DNA of 64,000 bases from positions 124,001 through 188,000 of the forward strand of contig JAAPAO010000006.1 in NCBI GenBank assembly GCA_013115145.1, read 5' to 3'. This document shows positions 35,255 through 45,100 of the stretch, piece after piece. Positions within the stretch are counted from its first letter, which is position 1. The number at the start of each line of letters is the position of its first letter. The translations under genes were made by a program, and so were the position numbers. The DNA is from Perkinsus chesapeaki (taxonomy: Eukaryota > Perkinsozoa > Perkinsida > Perkinsidae). Below the pieces are notes generated by a model. It ran no database searches. It saw only the letters and a program-made list of their open reading frames with translations, and was not told the DNA's origin.

Positions 35255-36533
35255 ATGCTGCATACTCCCAGGCGATCTCAATCGCTATCGACCTCGTCAT
35301 CCTCATCTTCGGGCTCCTCATGCTCTTCGAGTAACGTTGATGTAAGCGTTCTCGGAGCAGCTGCGGCTGCAGCCACTGGGGTGGGCTCAAATAAAGGCCG
35401 AAGTATGATCGGCAGTCGGGACATCGAGGATGGACCGTCCGAAGATGGTGTGCTGGATAGAGAATGGCCCGCAGAAGGCGAGGTAATCAAACTGGAACGC
35501 GTCCTGGAATGATAGTGTACTATGTTAGACGGTTCAATTATGTGGATTAACCAGTTTTCCATGGATGAACGGTGAACATGGTACTGTGGTGGGGTATGAC
35601 ATGCAGCATAACAGGTAGTACCCGGAGGGTAGGCTTGGCTTCCGATGAGAGTAACAAGGTACGCTATAAAGCTCCAAGATGGAGCCATTAAATCGGTCCG
35701 CTTGTTCAATCTGCGACGACCAAAGAGTATCGGGGCAAGGAACGGTAATGAAGGCGCTTCACCGAATGATGATGAGGCAGAAGAAGACTTCTCCTGGATG
35801 CAAAATTACGGATCACAGACGCCACCTCCACCTCCACCGAGTATCAATTATGCTGCAGCTAATAGCCGCAGACCTTCCTTTGCTAACTCGTCCACTCCAA
35901 GCACAGTGTCAAGGCTTGGGGAATTTGTCAGAGACGAGATGTCGGCGCTCGCAGACTTAGCTGGGGACATCCGGAATCGAGGAATTACGGGAGTTATGAA
36001 GGACGCGGTGGCCGAAGCAAAGGATATCGTATCCAATCAGGTGCGTTAAGATCGTGTTTGAGATATTTACTCGCGAGCGCCAGGTTGGGCCGAGACTGCC
36101 GACAGGCTTTCGTGCTGGCAGGCAGGAGGAGCAACCGGTGCCGAAGAGTCGATGGAGCAGAGCCTTGAGGTGAGCTCGTTCCCAAAGGCTGAACAACGTC
36201 ACTCTGCCTATAGGTGGTCACAACCGGGTATACTGACATATTTGTTATTTTTAATACTGTCACCAATGGTGCCGAGGTTTGTCGTGAACAGCGTCACTGC
36301 CACAACTATTGGGTGAGCGTGTTGTTGGTTGTTTACTATATTTCATTCGTCTTTACAGGCTATTGTTATCATTGCTACTGGGATGTAATTGCTTGCCTCT
36401 TCCAAGGTTGCTAAAAGTTGTTATATTATTATGCTGGATTATCGGTGTTGTGGGTTATGCGATATATGAGGAACAAGTTGCTCGTGGAGGTCTCACGATA
36501 CCATCTATGGCCAGACCATCCAGGTTCGTTTGA
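35255..36533 (+). CDS. Ser-rich protein with two C-terminal membrane helices
   Basis: Exon 1 starts at ATG 35255 with a Ser-rich run and a poly-Ala stretch, ending about 35482 at a GT. The next exon (from about 35640) reads VTRYAIKLQDGAIKSVRLF, NDDEAEEDFSWMQNYG, a TPPPPPPS run and LGEFVRDEMSALADLAG, closing at about 36041. After two more short introns the frame gives PGILTYLLFLILSPMVPRFV and LLKVVILLCWIIGVVGYAIY, two likely membrane helices, then the stop at 36531-36533. The early block is faintly reminiscent of GRAM/PH-like strands, but I would not assign it. The layout suggests a tail-anchored or hairpin membrane protein. It is the last plus-strand gene before the strand switch. Confidence 0.55.
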
Positions 36534-36945
36534 TAGCAAATTCCCTCCTATCTGTTGTGTTCCGAGTCTCGTGTCTGGATGTAAAGCTCTAACACGTAGA
36601 ACAATCGCCGTGTGCTGGCCACAGTTATTGGTCATAATGAAACCGAAAATTGGGAGAACGCAAATCAGACTTTATTCGACAAAGACAAGAAATGCACGTA
36701 GGCGACATTGGTCAATGAGTATCAAAACCTAGCAGTTACTGGGTGTACCTACAGTAGTACGTTGCAAAACAACTAAAAACGGTTTAAAACAACATACTGA
36801 TCGAACTCTATGGACAGGCAAGGCTAATGGTAGCTTGATCCGCGACCCCTCCTGGGCTTCCGCGACTTGCAGTATGTCATCGAGACGCTGCTGTAACTCA
36901 TTTTTGTACCTAAAAAATTGATTTTAGATTTGAGATCGTGGGAAA
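36534..36945. other. Convergent intergenic region at strand switch
   Basis: About 410 bases between the stop of the last plus-strand gene (36533) and the stop of the first minus-strand gene (36946). No gene or strong hairpin was seen. It must contain both 3' ends. Confidence 0.5.
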
Positions 36946-37561
36946 CTACCATCTCATTTCTTCTCCCAATTGCCGCATGATGTTTTTGTGTACATCTCTT
37001 AGTTGTTGATTGTGCACGAGAGGGGCGGACTGTAGCGCTTGATTATCTAATGCCAGATGACGACAGGACGTTGACATCTCCCTCGCATCAGCCAGTGCGG
37101 GTTTCCTAACCGCTGTTGTTTCTAATAGTCTTCTCCCTTCTTCGTGTCCTGATCCATAACATAGTCTCACATCCAGGAGAGACTGAAGGCTACCCCGTAG
37201 GCCAGGAAAAAGTTTAGACAACTCGTTCCCCAAGTCGGACCCCTCCGGCAGATCTCGTACGGTCTTAGTGAGAGGGACTGCTGCTCACCAACTGTAAGCT
37301 TCTGTTCATTACCCTTGGGCGAACAGTGAATGCTTTTAGCCTGCTAGACTTTAGCCGCCTCTGTTTTGGGTGCGGGGGAGGCTAATGATTAAATAGGCTT
37401 CAATATTGAATATTGAATATTCCATTCTAGTCCGCGCTACTCTCAGCTTCACTCGGTTTCGTATCTCTGATGGGATCAGAACGTTTTGAATGACATCCAT
37501 GGTGTATCCGGGTTCGGTCAAGAACGTCTCCGTCGGTTGGCTCGCTTCCTGAAATCGACAT
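36946..37561 (-). CDS. Hypothetical protein
   Basis: Read on the minus strand, an ATG at 37561 begins MSISGSEPTDGDVLDRTR. The final exon (about 37260 to 36946) reads TVRDLPEGSDLGNELSKLFP, HEEGRRLLETTAVRKP, and ends QLGEEMRW. A small exon (KSIHCSPK, near 37320) appears to lie between, but its left splice is not in phase in my model. The composition is leucine- and charge-rich and probably helical. No family is recognised. It lies 63 bases downstream of the next minus-strand gene's stop. Confidence 0.45.
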
Positions 37562-37624
37562 GGCGCTGTGTGTTGGTGGTGAGCGTGTCCTGAGCGTGCT
37601 TAGCCTACTACTGCTGGAGTTGTC

Positions 37625-38443
37625 CTAGTGTAGTGTGCAAGGGCATCGGTAGCCGTCAAGCTCTTCCCTGGTTTTAAATCGGCTTAACACTGCTTTGGTG
37701 GTAGCTCGCACTCACTGGTCTCATCCAATTGGCTGCGCAATCGTTGAATTGCAGCGGCTCTCGTTCTCTTACTCTTTTCCTGAGAAAAGCGAGTAGTAGC
37801 GAATAACTTTGGGTTCGACCAGTATTAGTCGCACGCAGAGCTTTTGTTCCTTTTGAAGACGTTCGTGCAGTAGAAGTTTTTGCTGGTTTCTTTCCTCCTG
37901 GCGCCTAGCTTGTTTAGACTCAACTTTGAGCCTACGAGTAAACTAGCTGAGCCTCCATAAGCAACACGAATGTCAGGCGTGAGCCCCACCTTTGCTGCTT
38001 CAGCGCGCGTTCTTCCTGTTGTTTCCGTCTACTATCCTTTTCGCGCCTCTGGCGCATATTACGCAAAAACCTGCTCGAGTCGGGTCTAATAGTCTAGAGT
38101 GAAGTTACTTCGGTTCTACTTACTCCGGCTGTCGTTGGTGCGAATCTACTCGCCTCGGAGAGGGTATCCGGTGAAGTTCGGGATTCCTGCAGCGGTGCAG
38201 GAAATATTACTGTTATCCCCAAGATTTGGTACTCTGACGAGCTTACGATCCTAGCATGTCTCCCGACTCGTCCAGTAGTCGAGTCAGAGAATCTACAGCG
38301 CTTCTTGCGAGAGCGCCTGGTGACCCGCTCCTGGCCGAAAATTGTGAATCCTCGGTGGCATCAGATGGCCGGTGAATGGTTCCTCGCCAGTTTCTTGGGT
38401 TGTTGAACCGTGGTAGCGTGTGGGTGGCACGTCGATCTGACAT
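37625..38443 (-). CDS. Coiled-coil protein rich in Arg, Lys, Gln and Glu
   Basis: Exons join in phase on the minus strand: MSDRRATHTLPRFNNPRNWR (start 38443) to GDMLGS, then NPELHRIPSPRRVDSH, then a strongly coiled-coil exon PDSSRFLRNMRQRREKDSRR ending ALKQQR, then VESKQARRQEERNQQK and LHERLQKEQKLC, then EKSKRTRAAAIQRLRSQLDE, and a short last exon with the stop near 37625. Introns are mostly 45-60 nt, and the two flanking the VESKQ exon are longer. The protein is very basic and helical, like cytoskeletal or RNA-processing scaffold proteins. No specific family is recognised. Confidence 0.6.
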
Positions 38444-38715
38444 AGGTTTCAGTCAGTCGATGTTCGGGACTCAAGGTTCACGTCTCTGGAGTCTCACCAA
38501 AATCTCGTTGACTCCGTTGATCAGGTATGTACTGCGAGGTAGAAGAGAAGTTTGTGACTACTCCAGGGGAAGTGAAACGGGAGGCAAATGAGCGCCAACC
38601 ACTCGACATGTTACGTGAGACAATTCTTGCATATCGCTGTACAATTACTAGCACACAACAAGGACGTTATGCATCGCACGCAATAGCAATAGTACAACAG
38701 CATGACGACGAGTTT

Positions 38716-39573
38716 TCAAAGCATGAGCAAAAACTTGATGTCGTCATATCGGGCGAGATCTAGAGGAGCGTTGCCTTTCTCATCTGGCAAGAGAAATGCT
38801 CGGCCAAGTGGATTGAGTGTGATCTCACCTTTCAAGTACTTATCGGCACCTCTTTCGAGAAGCTCCTGCACAACTTCAACGGCGGCTGCTAGTTTCTTCT
38901 GTCCAGCTGCGGAAGTAGCTGAACCCGATACTGATGCCTGACACTCAAGAGTGAGGCAAGACGGGTATTCTCACACGCACCGCTTGATGGAGAGCCGTGA
39001 GCCCGTATCGGTTCTGGACATCAGGGTCAGCCTTAGCGTCGAGAAGAAGCGATACTATGTCGCGATTCCCTTGCTGAGCAGCATAATGTAGCGCAGTGTC
39101 ACCGTACCTTAGCGAATTCAATTATTCCATACGATGTATGAGACAGCCTGGCCCGGAACTAGATGGCAAACTTACGCATTTATCTGCTTCACAAGCTCAG
39201 GCCAATTTTCTTCCCCAGCCTTCCGAAGGATTTCTCGCACCTGCATTGCATGGAAGACCAATCAACCAACCAACAAGCAATGCAACTGCCACCTTCTCGT
39301 CTTCACTCCTAACACATGCATACATCAGCGGTGAGATGCTCATCATGCCCTGTTCTTCTGCTTCCGGGGCTTTACGTGTTACTGTCTTAATCACACCGTC
39401 ACCAGCCTGACGATTTCCACAAAATATAGGGAAGTTGATTCCCATGGAATAAGCCAAACAACATAAGTATGCGTATAGGTGGGACACCCCAGTCTTACAG
39501 CATCATCTTCTGGGTTATGTTCGGTTATACTGACCACCGAGAATTTTGCTGCTTTTTTCGTCTCTCGTAACAT
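38716..39573 (-). CDS. Small ankyrin-repeat protein A
   Basis: Minus strand, start at 39573 (MLRETKKAAKFSVVSITEHN). An intron of about 90 nt with matching phase leads to AGDGVIKTVTRKAPEAEEQG, SPLMYACVRSEDEK, then REILRKAGEENWPELVKQI. Ankyrin repeats follow, with the canonical YGDTALHYAAQQGNRDIVSL and YGLTALHQA at about 38975-39105. The C-terminal helix pair reads VEVVQELLERGADKYLKGEI and GNAPLDLARYDDIKFLLML, ending at the stop 38716-38718. Ankyrin repeats mediate protein-protein contacts, and no enzymatic domain is attached. It is the last of four similar genes in a row. Confidence 0.75.
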
Positions 39574-39618
39574 TCTAACCGATAAGCACTCTCAGCGGGT
39601 AAACTAGATCCACGAGAT

Positions 39619-40351
39619 TTACCTCCTGATCTCGGCGTCTTTGGCCAAGGCATAAGGGGCCTTGCCCTTATCTGTAGTTAGTTCACGATCGGCTCCGCTT
39701 TCGAGAAGAAGCTTTACTATGTCTGTGTGTCCGAGCTATGGAGCACAAAACTCCCGGGCTGGGTAGTGTTTTGCTTCTCACTTGAGCTGCATGGTGGAGT
39801 GCGGTTTGACCGAAATCGTTTTGGATATCCACTTCCGCACTGTGAGCAATGAGCTCTTCCACAACTTTCTTCAAGCCTGTCAAGGCTGAGTTATGTAGGT
39901 GCAGAGCGCAGGCGATGCTATACCTCCTTGCACACCGTAGTGTAGTGCGGTGTCTCCGTAGGCGTTCTTCAAATTGATGTCGATGTCTTTGTTCCTGGAA
40001 AACCGCATCCACACGACGCCACTCGTACAGCCGCTTAACTGCAGGAGTTCCCGAACCATCTTCTCATCCTTCTTAACACACGCGTATTGCAGGGGACTAT
40101 AAGAACTAGAAAACGAGCCCACTGCCCTTCGCTGATCACTGTATAACTGGCGGCCCGAAGGCCCGGAAATGGAAGGTTCCTGAGCAAGGGAGTTCTCGAA
40201 GTGGGCGCGGAACTGCAGGACTAACCCGTGCGTCGTGACCGATTCGGTCTTCTGGTGCGATCATGACTTTTCTTATCGGTGCCTTGCTTTCTTCTGACAT
40301 GTTCGAAGGTAGCATACCTGATGCTTCACCGAATGAACGAACCAGAGACAA
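39619..40351 (-). CDS. Small ankyrin-repeat protein B
   Basis: Minus strand, start at 40351 or the nearby internal ATG at about 40300 (MSEESKAPIRKVMIAPEDR). The leader is followed by SFSSSYSPLQYACVKKDEKM, KNAYGDTALHYGVQGG, LTGLKKVVEELIAHSAEVDI, NDFGQTALHHAAQ and, last, a repeat ending GADRELTTDKGKAPYALAKD before the stop at 39619-39621. Introns split each repeat. The opening block SPLQYACVKKDEK is shared with proteins A and D, so the cluster arose by tandem duplication. Confidence 0.7.
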
Positions 40352-40412
40352 GGTTTAGGACCTTCCGGCAACATTCCTCGCTTCTGCTTTTTATCCCACA
40401 GGGCCCCATAAT

Positions 40413-40845
40413 CTAAGATTCGATCTGTATGAGCAGCGTGGCTGTATTGCCGAAACCTTTAAGTGTAGCAAAGATCTCAGGGCTCCCCTTAGCAGCGTGA
40501 TCGATAGGAAATTGTCCAAACTGGTTTTGCGCATGAACGTCCGCGTCATGTTGGAGCAAGGTCTCAACCATTTCAATATCCTGGCCTGACCAAGTAACCC
40601 GTGTGCTAACGTTGGTTTCCCACAATCACCTTTGCAAGCGTAGTGCAGAGCCGTGTCGCCATATACATTCCTAACCCTAACTTGGGCAGGATCGGTTCGG
40701 ATGATTTGCTAAGAGAACGATATGGAGAAGATTAGAATCTCGTTTAACTCACCCTAACAGCTACCAAATCTTTCCTAGTGCACGCATACATGAGATCAGT
40801 AAACTCACTGACCCCCGCAGCTTCGTCAACACCATTGCGAAGCAT
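40413..40845 (-). CDS. Small ankyrin-repeat protein C
   Basis: Minus strand, start at 40845 (MLRNGVDEAAGVSEFTDLMY) continuing ACTRKDLVAVR. After an intron come RTDPAQVRVRNVYGDTALHY and ACKG, then QDIEMVETLLQHDADVHAQN, QFGQFPIDHAAKGSPEIF, and the end NTATLLIQIES at 40413. It is the shortest of the four ankyrin genes, and it lacks the longer leader of B and D, so an upstream exon may be missing from this model. Confidence 0.6.
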
Positions 40846-40926
40846 GTCGCCGCTATATTTTCTCCCTAGGAATAAGAATCTCGGCTGAAGTGCTTTACTG
40901 TGCTACTTTCGGAGCCACGTTCCGTG

Positions 40927-41682
40927 CTAGTCGGGGGATGAAGATCTCCTTCGATTTCTTTTCGTATTGTCTAGGACACAATCAATCACAAAGTTTCTTT
41001 TTCGTAACTGTCGCACTTCAGAATCCCAAGGTTTCGTTTCGCTCAGGGCTCGCCTCGTCTTCGAATCCTTTGTTACATCTATTGCTCGTTTACCTACACG
41101 TAGCCACTGTGGACCTCGAGTGTGGACCACTCCCGCACCTTTCTGTGAGAGGGCTTCTGTGTCAGCTCCAAAATGAATTAAATGAATGCACACCGACGCT
41201 TGGCCCATTTGCGCGGCATGATGTAGCGGGGTCTGACCGTAGCTGTTTGCAAGATTGACAGATGCTTTGTGCCTGTCAGCACGAAGGATGCTTCGTCGGT
41301 CCCAGGGGCTCTAATTAAGGGTATCTCAGCTTACTTCAGAAGGGAAAGAACAATTTCATCATCGCCATTGCCCGCTGCGTAATGGAGAGCAGAATCACCG
41401 TAGGCATTTTTATGATCGACATCTACCCCCGCTGTTAAGAGAGCTTTCACTGCTTTAGAGTCCTGAGAAGATTTCTATACTAGAAGAATTCTCTACGGAT
41501 GCACTACTCACCCTTTTAACGCAACTGTACTGTAGAGGACTGAACTGAGCCACACCCCCAGTGCCAAATGTTTGTTTCTCCTCTTCTTTGCTTTTGGACA
41601 GACCAGACTCTCCAGGAGGAGGCATAAGGATGGGGGAATGGGAGCCCTGTGCGGGTTCACCACGAATTGACCGACGAAACAA
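40927..41682 (-). CDS. Small ankyrin-repeat protein D
   Basis: Minus strand, start at 41682 (MFRRSIRGEPAQGSHSPILM), then a Lys/Glu-rich segment and VAQFSPLQYSCVKR. A short intron leads to DSKAVKALLTAGVDVDHKNA and YGDSALHYAAGNGDDEIVLS (about 41340-41460). The last exons read SVNLANSYGQTPLHHAAQ, then VCIHLIHFGADTEALSQKG, and a basic tail ending RRRSSSPD at the stop 40927. The junctions between the last two repeats are approximate. It is the first and longest-leadered member of the tandem array. Confidence 0.7.
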
Positions 41683-41698
41683 CGACTAAACCGGAAAC

Positions 41699-42209
41699 TT
41701 AGTGCGTTCGGTCACTAGACTCATGACCATCAATCTTCAACCCTTCTTCCGCGAGTCGACCGTGTTCTTTCATACATTTGCGGAAAGCGACTAATTCTGT
41801 TTGGCATTTACGCCAATCTCTGTCGTTATCCACGATACACTCTTCGAGGACGTTATACGATTCAGAACCTGCCGGGTAGTCGGTAAAAACTCCAGTGGAA
41901 ATTTAGTCTGTTATTAAACAAACCAACCTAAAACTGGCTGAAATATCTTGGATAAACTGACTCGAGTACTAGGGGAATAATCCTAGTCCTATTACGCCAA
42001 CTAAAGGACCTGTTGACCAGCAGTTCTTGGAAAGCACGCGCGTCACAGGTTCCGCAATGAACGAGCTAACGAGATAATCAGTACGTACAGCCTGTCTCGT
42101 CAATCTTGTCGTCAATATCAGGAGCGTCATACAGTCCTTGAAGGTCTGGTACGACCTCTACTGGAACTGGTGCGCTATCAGAAGCACCGTCCCCTAAGGA
42201 GCTGGACAT
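41699..42209 (-). CDS. CHCH-domain protein, COA4-like cytochrome c oxidase assembly factor
   Basis: Minus strand. The start at 42209 gives MSSSLGDGASDSAPVPVEVV and DAPDIDDKIDETG. A second exon (about 41897 to 41699) reads YNVLEECIVDNDRDWRKCQT and ELVAFRKCMKEHGRLAEEG, ending DRTH. The block EECxxxxxDWRxCQxxxxxFxxCM is that of COA4, a twin-CX9C protein imported into the mitochondrial intermembrane space by Mia40. The second CX9C (CQTELVAFRKC) is intact. The first cysteine of the other pair is not present in my joined model, although a TGC codon lies next to the exon 1 donor, so the junction may be misplaced. Confidence 0.65.
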
Positions 42210-42478
42210 TATGGATAACGAGCTGCAATCTAACGACGCAAAACTTGTACTTGAATAGGGAATACAACTCGCGAAACGCTGATTACTGTGAACAAGCGAT
42301 TTGGGGAACAGTGGTGGAAGTAACAACTCAACACTTAGGTATACTGGGGATACTGATAAGGATTTACGTATACCCTCGTGGAACAGCCAAGGAAAATAGA
42401 GGCCGCTATCACTCGGACTTATTATGCTTCTTCTTGTACCTGCGATTACCAACGGGGAGACTTGATTTTACATGGTCG

Positions 42479-43331
42479 TTACCTTCTCATCATACTTTCC
42501 AGTTGGAGATGCATTTTCGGTTGACCCTTCTTGGTCCTAGCTGACAGCAAGCGCCCATGCGCACGTCTGAATTGAGGCATGGCATAAGAATAACCCCAAG
42601 CAATACACACCTCTCTTTTGCAGCTCGGATCTTCTGGTTCTTTATCTCTTCCTCCCGTTCTTCTTTTTCTCTCTGCTGCCGTTCCCGCTCTGAACACAGA
42701 CAATTCGGCATAAAAACATGCGAAACATCGGCTACCGGCTTCTCTTTTCTGATGCAGACGCTGCTCCTTTTTGAACGGGTTCTTCCTGGCTTCCAATTCC
42801 TTCGCCGCAGGTAAGGCAGGTGGAGCCTCGCCTGGAGACAAAAACGCTAACAGATGACACTGAAGCGCCGATATACTAGGTTCGTCATCGATAGGAGGCT
42901 CTTCTTCAGCAAGCGGCGCCGCTTCATTCTTTTCCACTTCGATCTCAGCAGGAGACACGTCATCCGCAATAGGAGCTTGCAGATGGGCGGGGTCTGTGTC
43001 CTCCACAGCAACTGTCGTCTCTCCAGTTGGTTGTGTCACGCGCGGCTTGCCGAAAGGGTTGAACAAGCGATCTAAGAGCCGAAGCGTTCAACCCCGGTCG
43101 GTCCGGTCCGTCTCTCACCTTCGTAATCCTCACGGCCTGTAGCCACACTTTCAGAGGCGCCCTCGTGCTGCAGCATCCGATGGTACCTTCAGATGTCTTA
43201 CTCATGAATTGCTTGAAAACATTGACATACTTTTTCACTTGTTTCGCCTTTCTTTGGAACTTTTGTTGCTTTTCCCGTCTTTTGAACTCATTATACCCCG
43301 TTGAGGGCTTGGACCGAGGATTAGGGCCCAT
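42479..43331 (-). CDS. Fyv7/TAP26 (CCDC59)-like rRNA-processing protein
   Basis: Minus strand. The start was taken at 43331 (MGPNPRSKPSTGYNEFKRRE) with a basic helix KFQRKAKQVKKY. A middle exon reads LFNPFGKPRVTQPTGETTVA with an acidic tail. Then ELEARKNPFKKEQRLHQKRE splices across about 46 nt to ERERQQREKEEREEEIKNQK, which splices across 44 nt to HGRLLSARTKKGQPKMHLQL, ending ESMMRR at 42479. The final RTKKGQPxMxxQxExLL motif after a long charged coiled coil is the signature of Fyv7/TAP26 proteins, which act in nucleolar small-subunit rRNA maturation. The junction near 43150-43200 is unresolved, and the frame is open upstream of 43331 (MKQDGLAFGGF), so the start could be earlier. Confidence 0.65.
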
Positions 43332-43516
43332 CGCAATAGAAACCTGTCGCAACGGTGAACAGTCGTCGCAAAAGCCACCGAACGCGAGACCGTCTTGTTT
43401 CATACGAAACACATCAGCATACCGTGATAGTGCTTCAGGCTCGTGGGAGCTGCCATCATCCCTGCGGGCGGCTTTTGCTTGAGTCAGCAGAATTGAGAAA
43501 AACGACGGACAAGTAT

Positions 43517-44837
43517 TCAAGAAGACAACCTCACTGCCTGCTTCCGGTACTCTTCGAAAGCAATGAATGCTATCGTAGTATATGGCCCGATGCGCACCTG
43601 TCAACCATTACCCTTCAAGCTCCGCCATGAGGCGAGTCAAAGGTGCCCCGTCACGTTCCTTACCCAGTTAGGAATGAAACCTTTATAAAGAGCGAACACT
43701 CCCTCAGACTTCACAGTTTTCACCAGACAATCAGTCAAGCCTTTGTATGCCCTACGAGCGATGAACATCTGGAATCTGGAGTGTGCGACTGCCTACCTCC
43801 CCTTGGTTAGATCTTGATTCATCAGCCGAGTTTTCGCAACGTCCACCGGCGTACTCACAATTGCGGCCACAAGTCCCGCGATCATAGAGGATACAAAATA
43901 ACTAAGATGAATTTGCCCCCGGAAATAAGCGGTACTGGAGTTACCTGAAGGTGTTATCGCCAAAAACCTTGACAATTTCTTCCTTGCATTGATCGTAAGT
44001 TGCGAGCTCTGCCGCGTTCACCAAGAACGCTCGCTGCATGTTTGGTATCACTCCAACGCTGAGCGAACTCAATAGTCATCGGGAATGCACACCGACCCTA
44101 CGCACCTGATTCCTTTCATGCCCTCAGCCTTGTACATTTTATACAGGCCATCGAAAACGTTCCGGTAGCGACGCTCAGCCCCAACTTTTAAATCACCCTG
44201 CATCCTAACCTGTAAGGAAAAATAATCATAATACATTTTTCAAGCCTCAGCGGTAAGTACTTTGATGACATCCACGGGATTTATAAGGGCTGATCCGATA
44301 ATACCACCGACACCACCCGCAAGTATCTTAACCTTCAACGAAGCCGAAGACTCTGAGAGAAGACAAGCAAGCCTCAGTAGCGTACAACAGTGCCGATGAT
44401 GCGACTCCTGTTCCCAAGCCGACAGGAGCATTACTGTCTTCTCCCAACAACTTGCAAGTTTCATCTCTCAACGGCTCATATAGAGCAAATACAAGTCCCC
44501 GATAGAGCCCCTGTCTGACCAAGGCCGCTGAAAAGCCCTTGTAAAGCCCCGTTGGCCCTTCGTTGTGGTATACCTAAAAGCACGAGTAAAGTGCTCCTTC
44601 AAAAAACATACTTTTTTAATGGCGTCAGCCATCCCGTTATATCGCTTAGCACCTCCTGCTTCACCTGAGAGTTGCAAGCGAGTCTTTGAAGTGTCTATCG
44701 GGTATCTGATACATTAATTGATCCGAACACGAAAAGTCAACCGTGTCACAGTGCTACGTGAAAAAATCGGCGGTTTGGCTTGCAAATGCCCCTGCAATGG
44801 GTCTCACCCACCACTTCTCGTCCGCGTGGGCCTGCAT
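43517..44837 (-). CDS. Mitochondrial carrier (SLC25 family, dicarboxylate/oxoglutarate type)
   Basis: Inner-membrane metabolite exchanger. Minus strand start 44837 ([20 protein letters not shown]). All three carrier repeats show the PxD/ExxK/R signature: [22 protein letters not shown] and [13 protein letters not shown]. Other blocks are [67 protein letters not shown] and the ending [12 protein letters not shown] at 43517-43519. At least seven short introns interrupt it, including one inside the FIPNW-VRIGP segment. The ARG-containing GLYRG and NPVDV/TPVDV pattern is closest to dicarboxylate, oxoglutarate and uncoupling-type carriers, so the substrate is probably a di- or tricarboxylate. This is by family, not proven. 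Confidence 0.9.
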
Positions 44838-45100
44838 AATAAAGCTTGCTCAAGAGAGAGAAATCGCTGTAGAAGATTAAGTGCGTTTTTTCCATATCTC
44901 ATGTAGGTCGACGAGAGAACTATGACCCGATTCGTTGGAACACAAGATAACTTTATTATGGATTAATAAAAAAATGCAACAACCAAGATACGATGTACAG
45001 CGCCACTGCTCCGGAACGTCTTGTGACGGAGGCTCAAGCGGCTAAGGTGAAAAATGGTTACACGCTACGTGATAGATACGATCGTCTGATTGGATGGAAG

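Noticed and set aside
42960-43604. 214-codon minus-strand frame read as one protein
   Set aside because: It runs through the last exon and stop region of the mitochondrial carrier in a different frame and through introns of the Fyv7-like gene. Only the part from about 43331 downwards is used.
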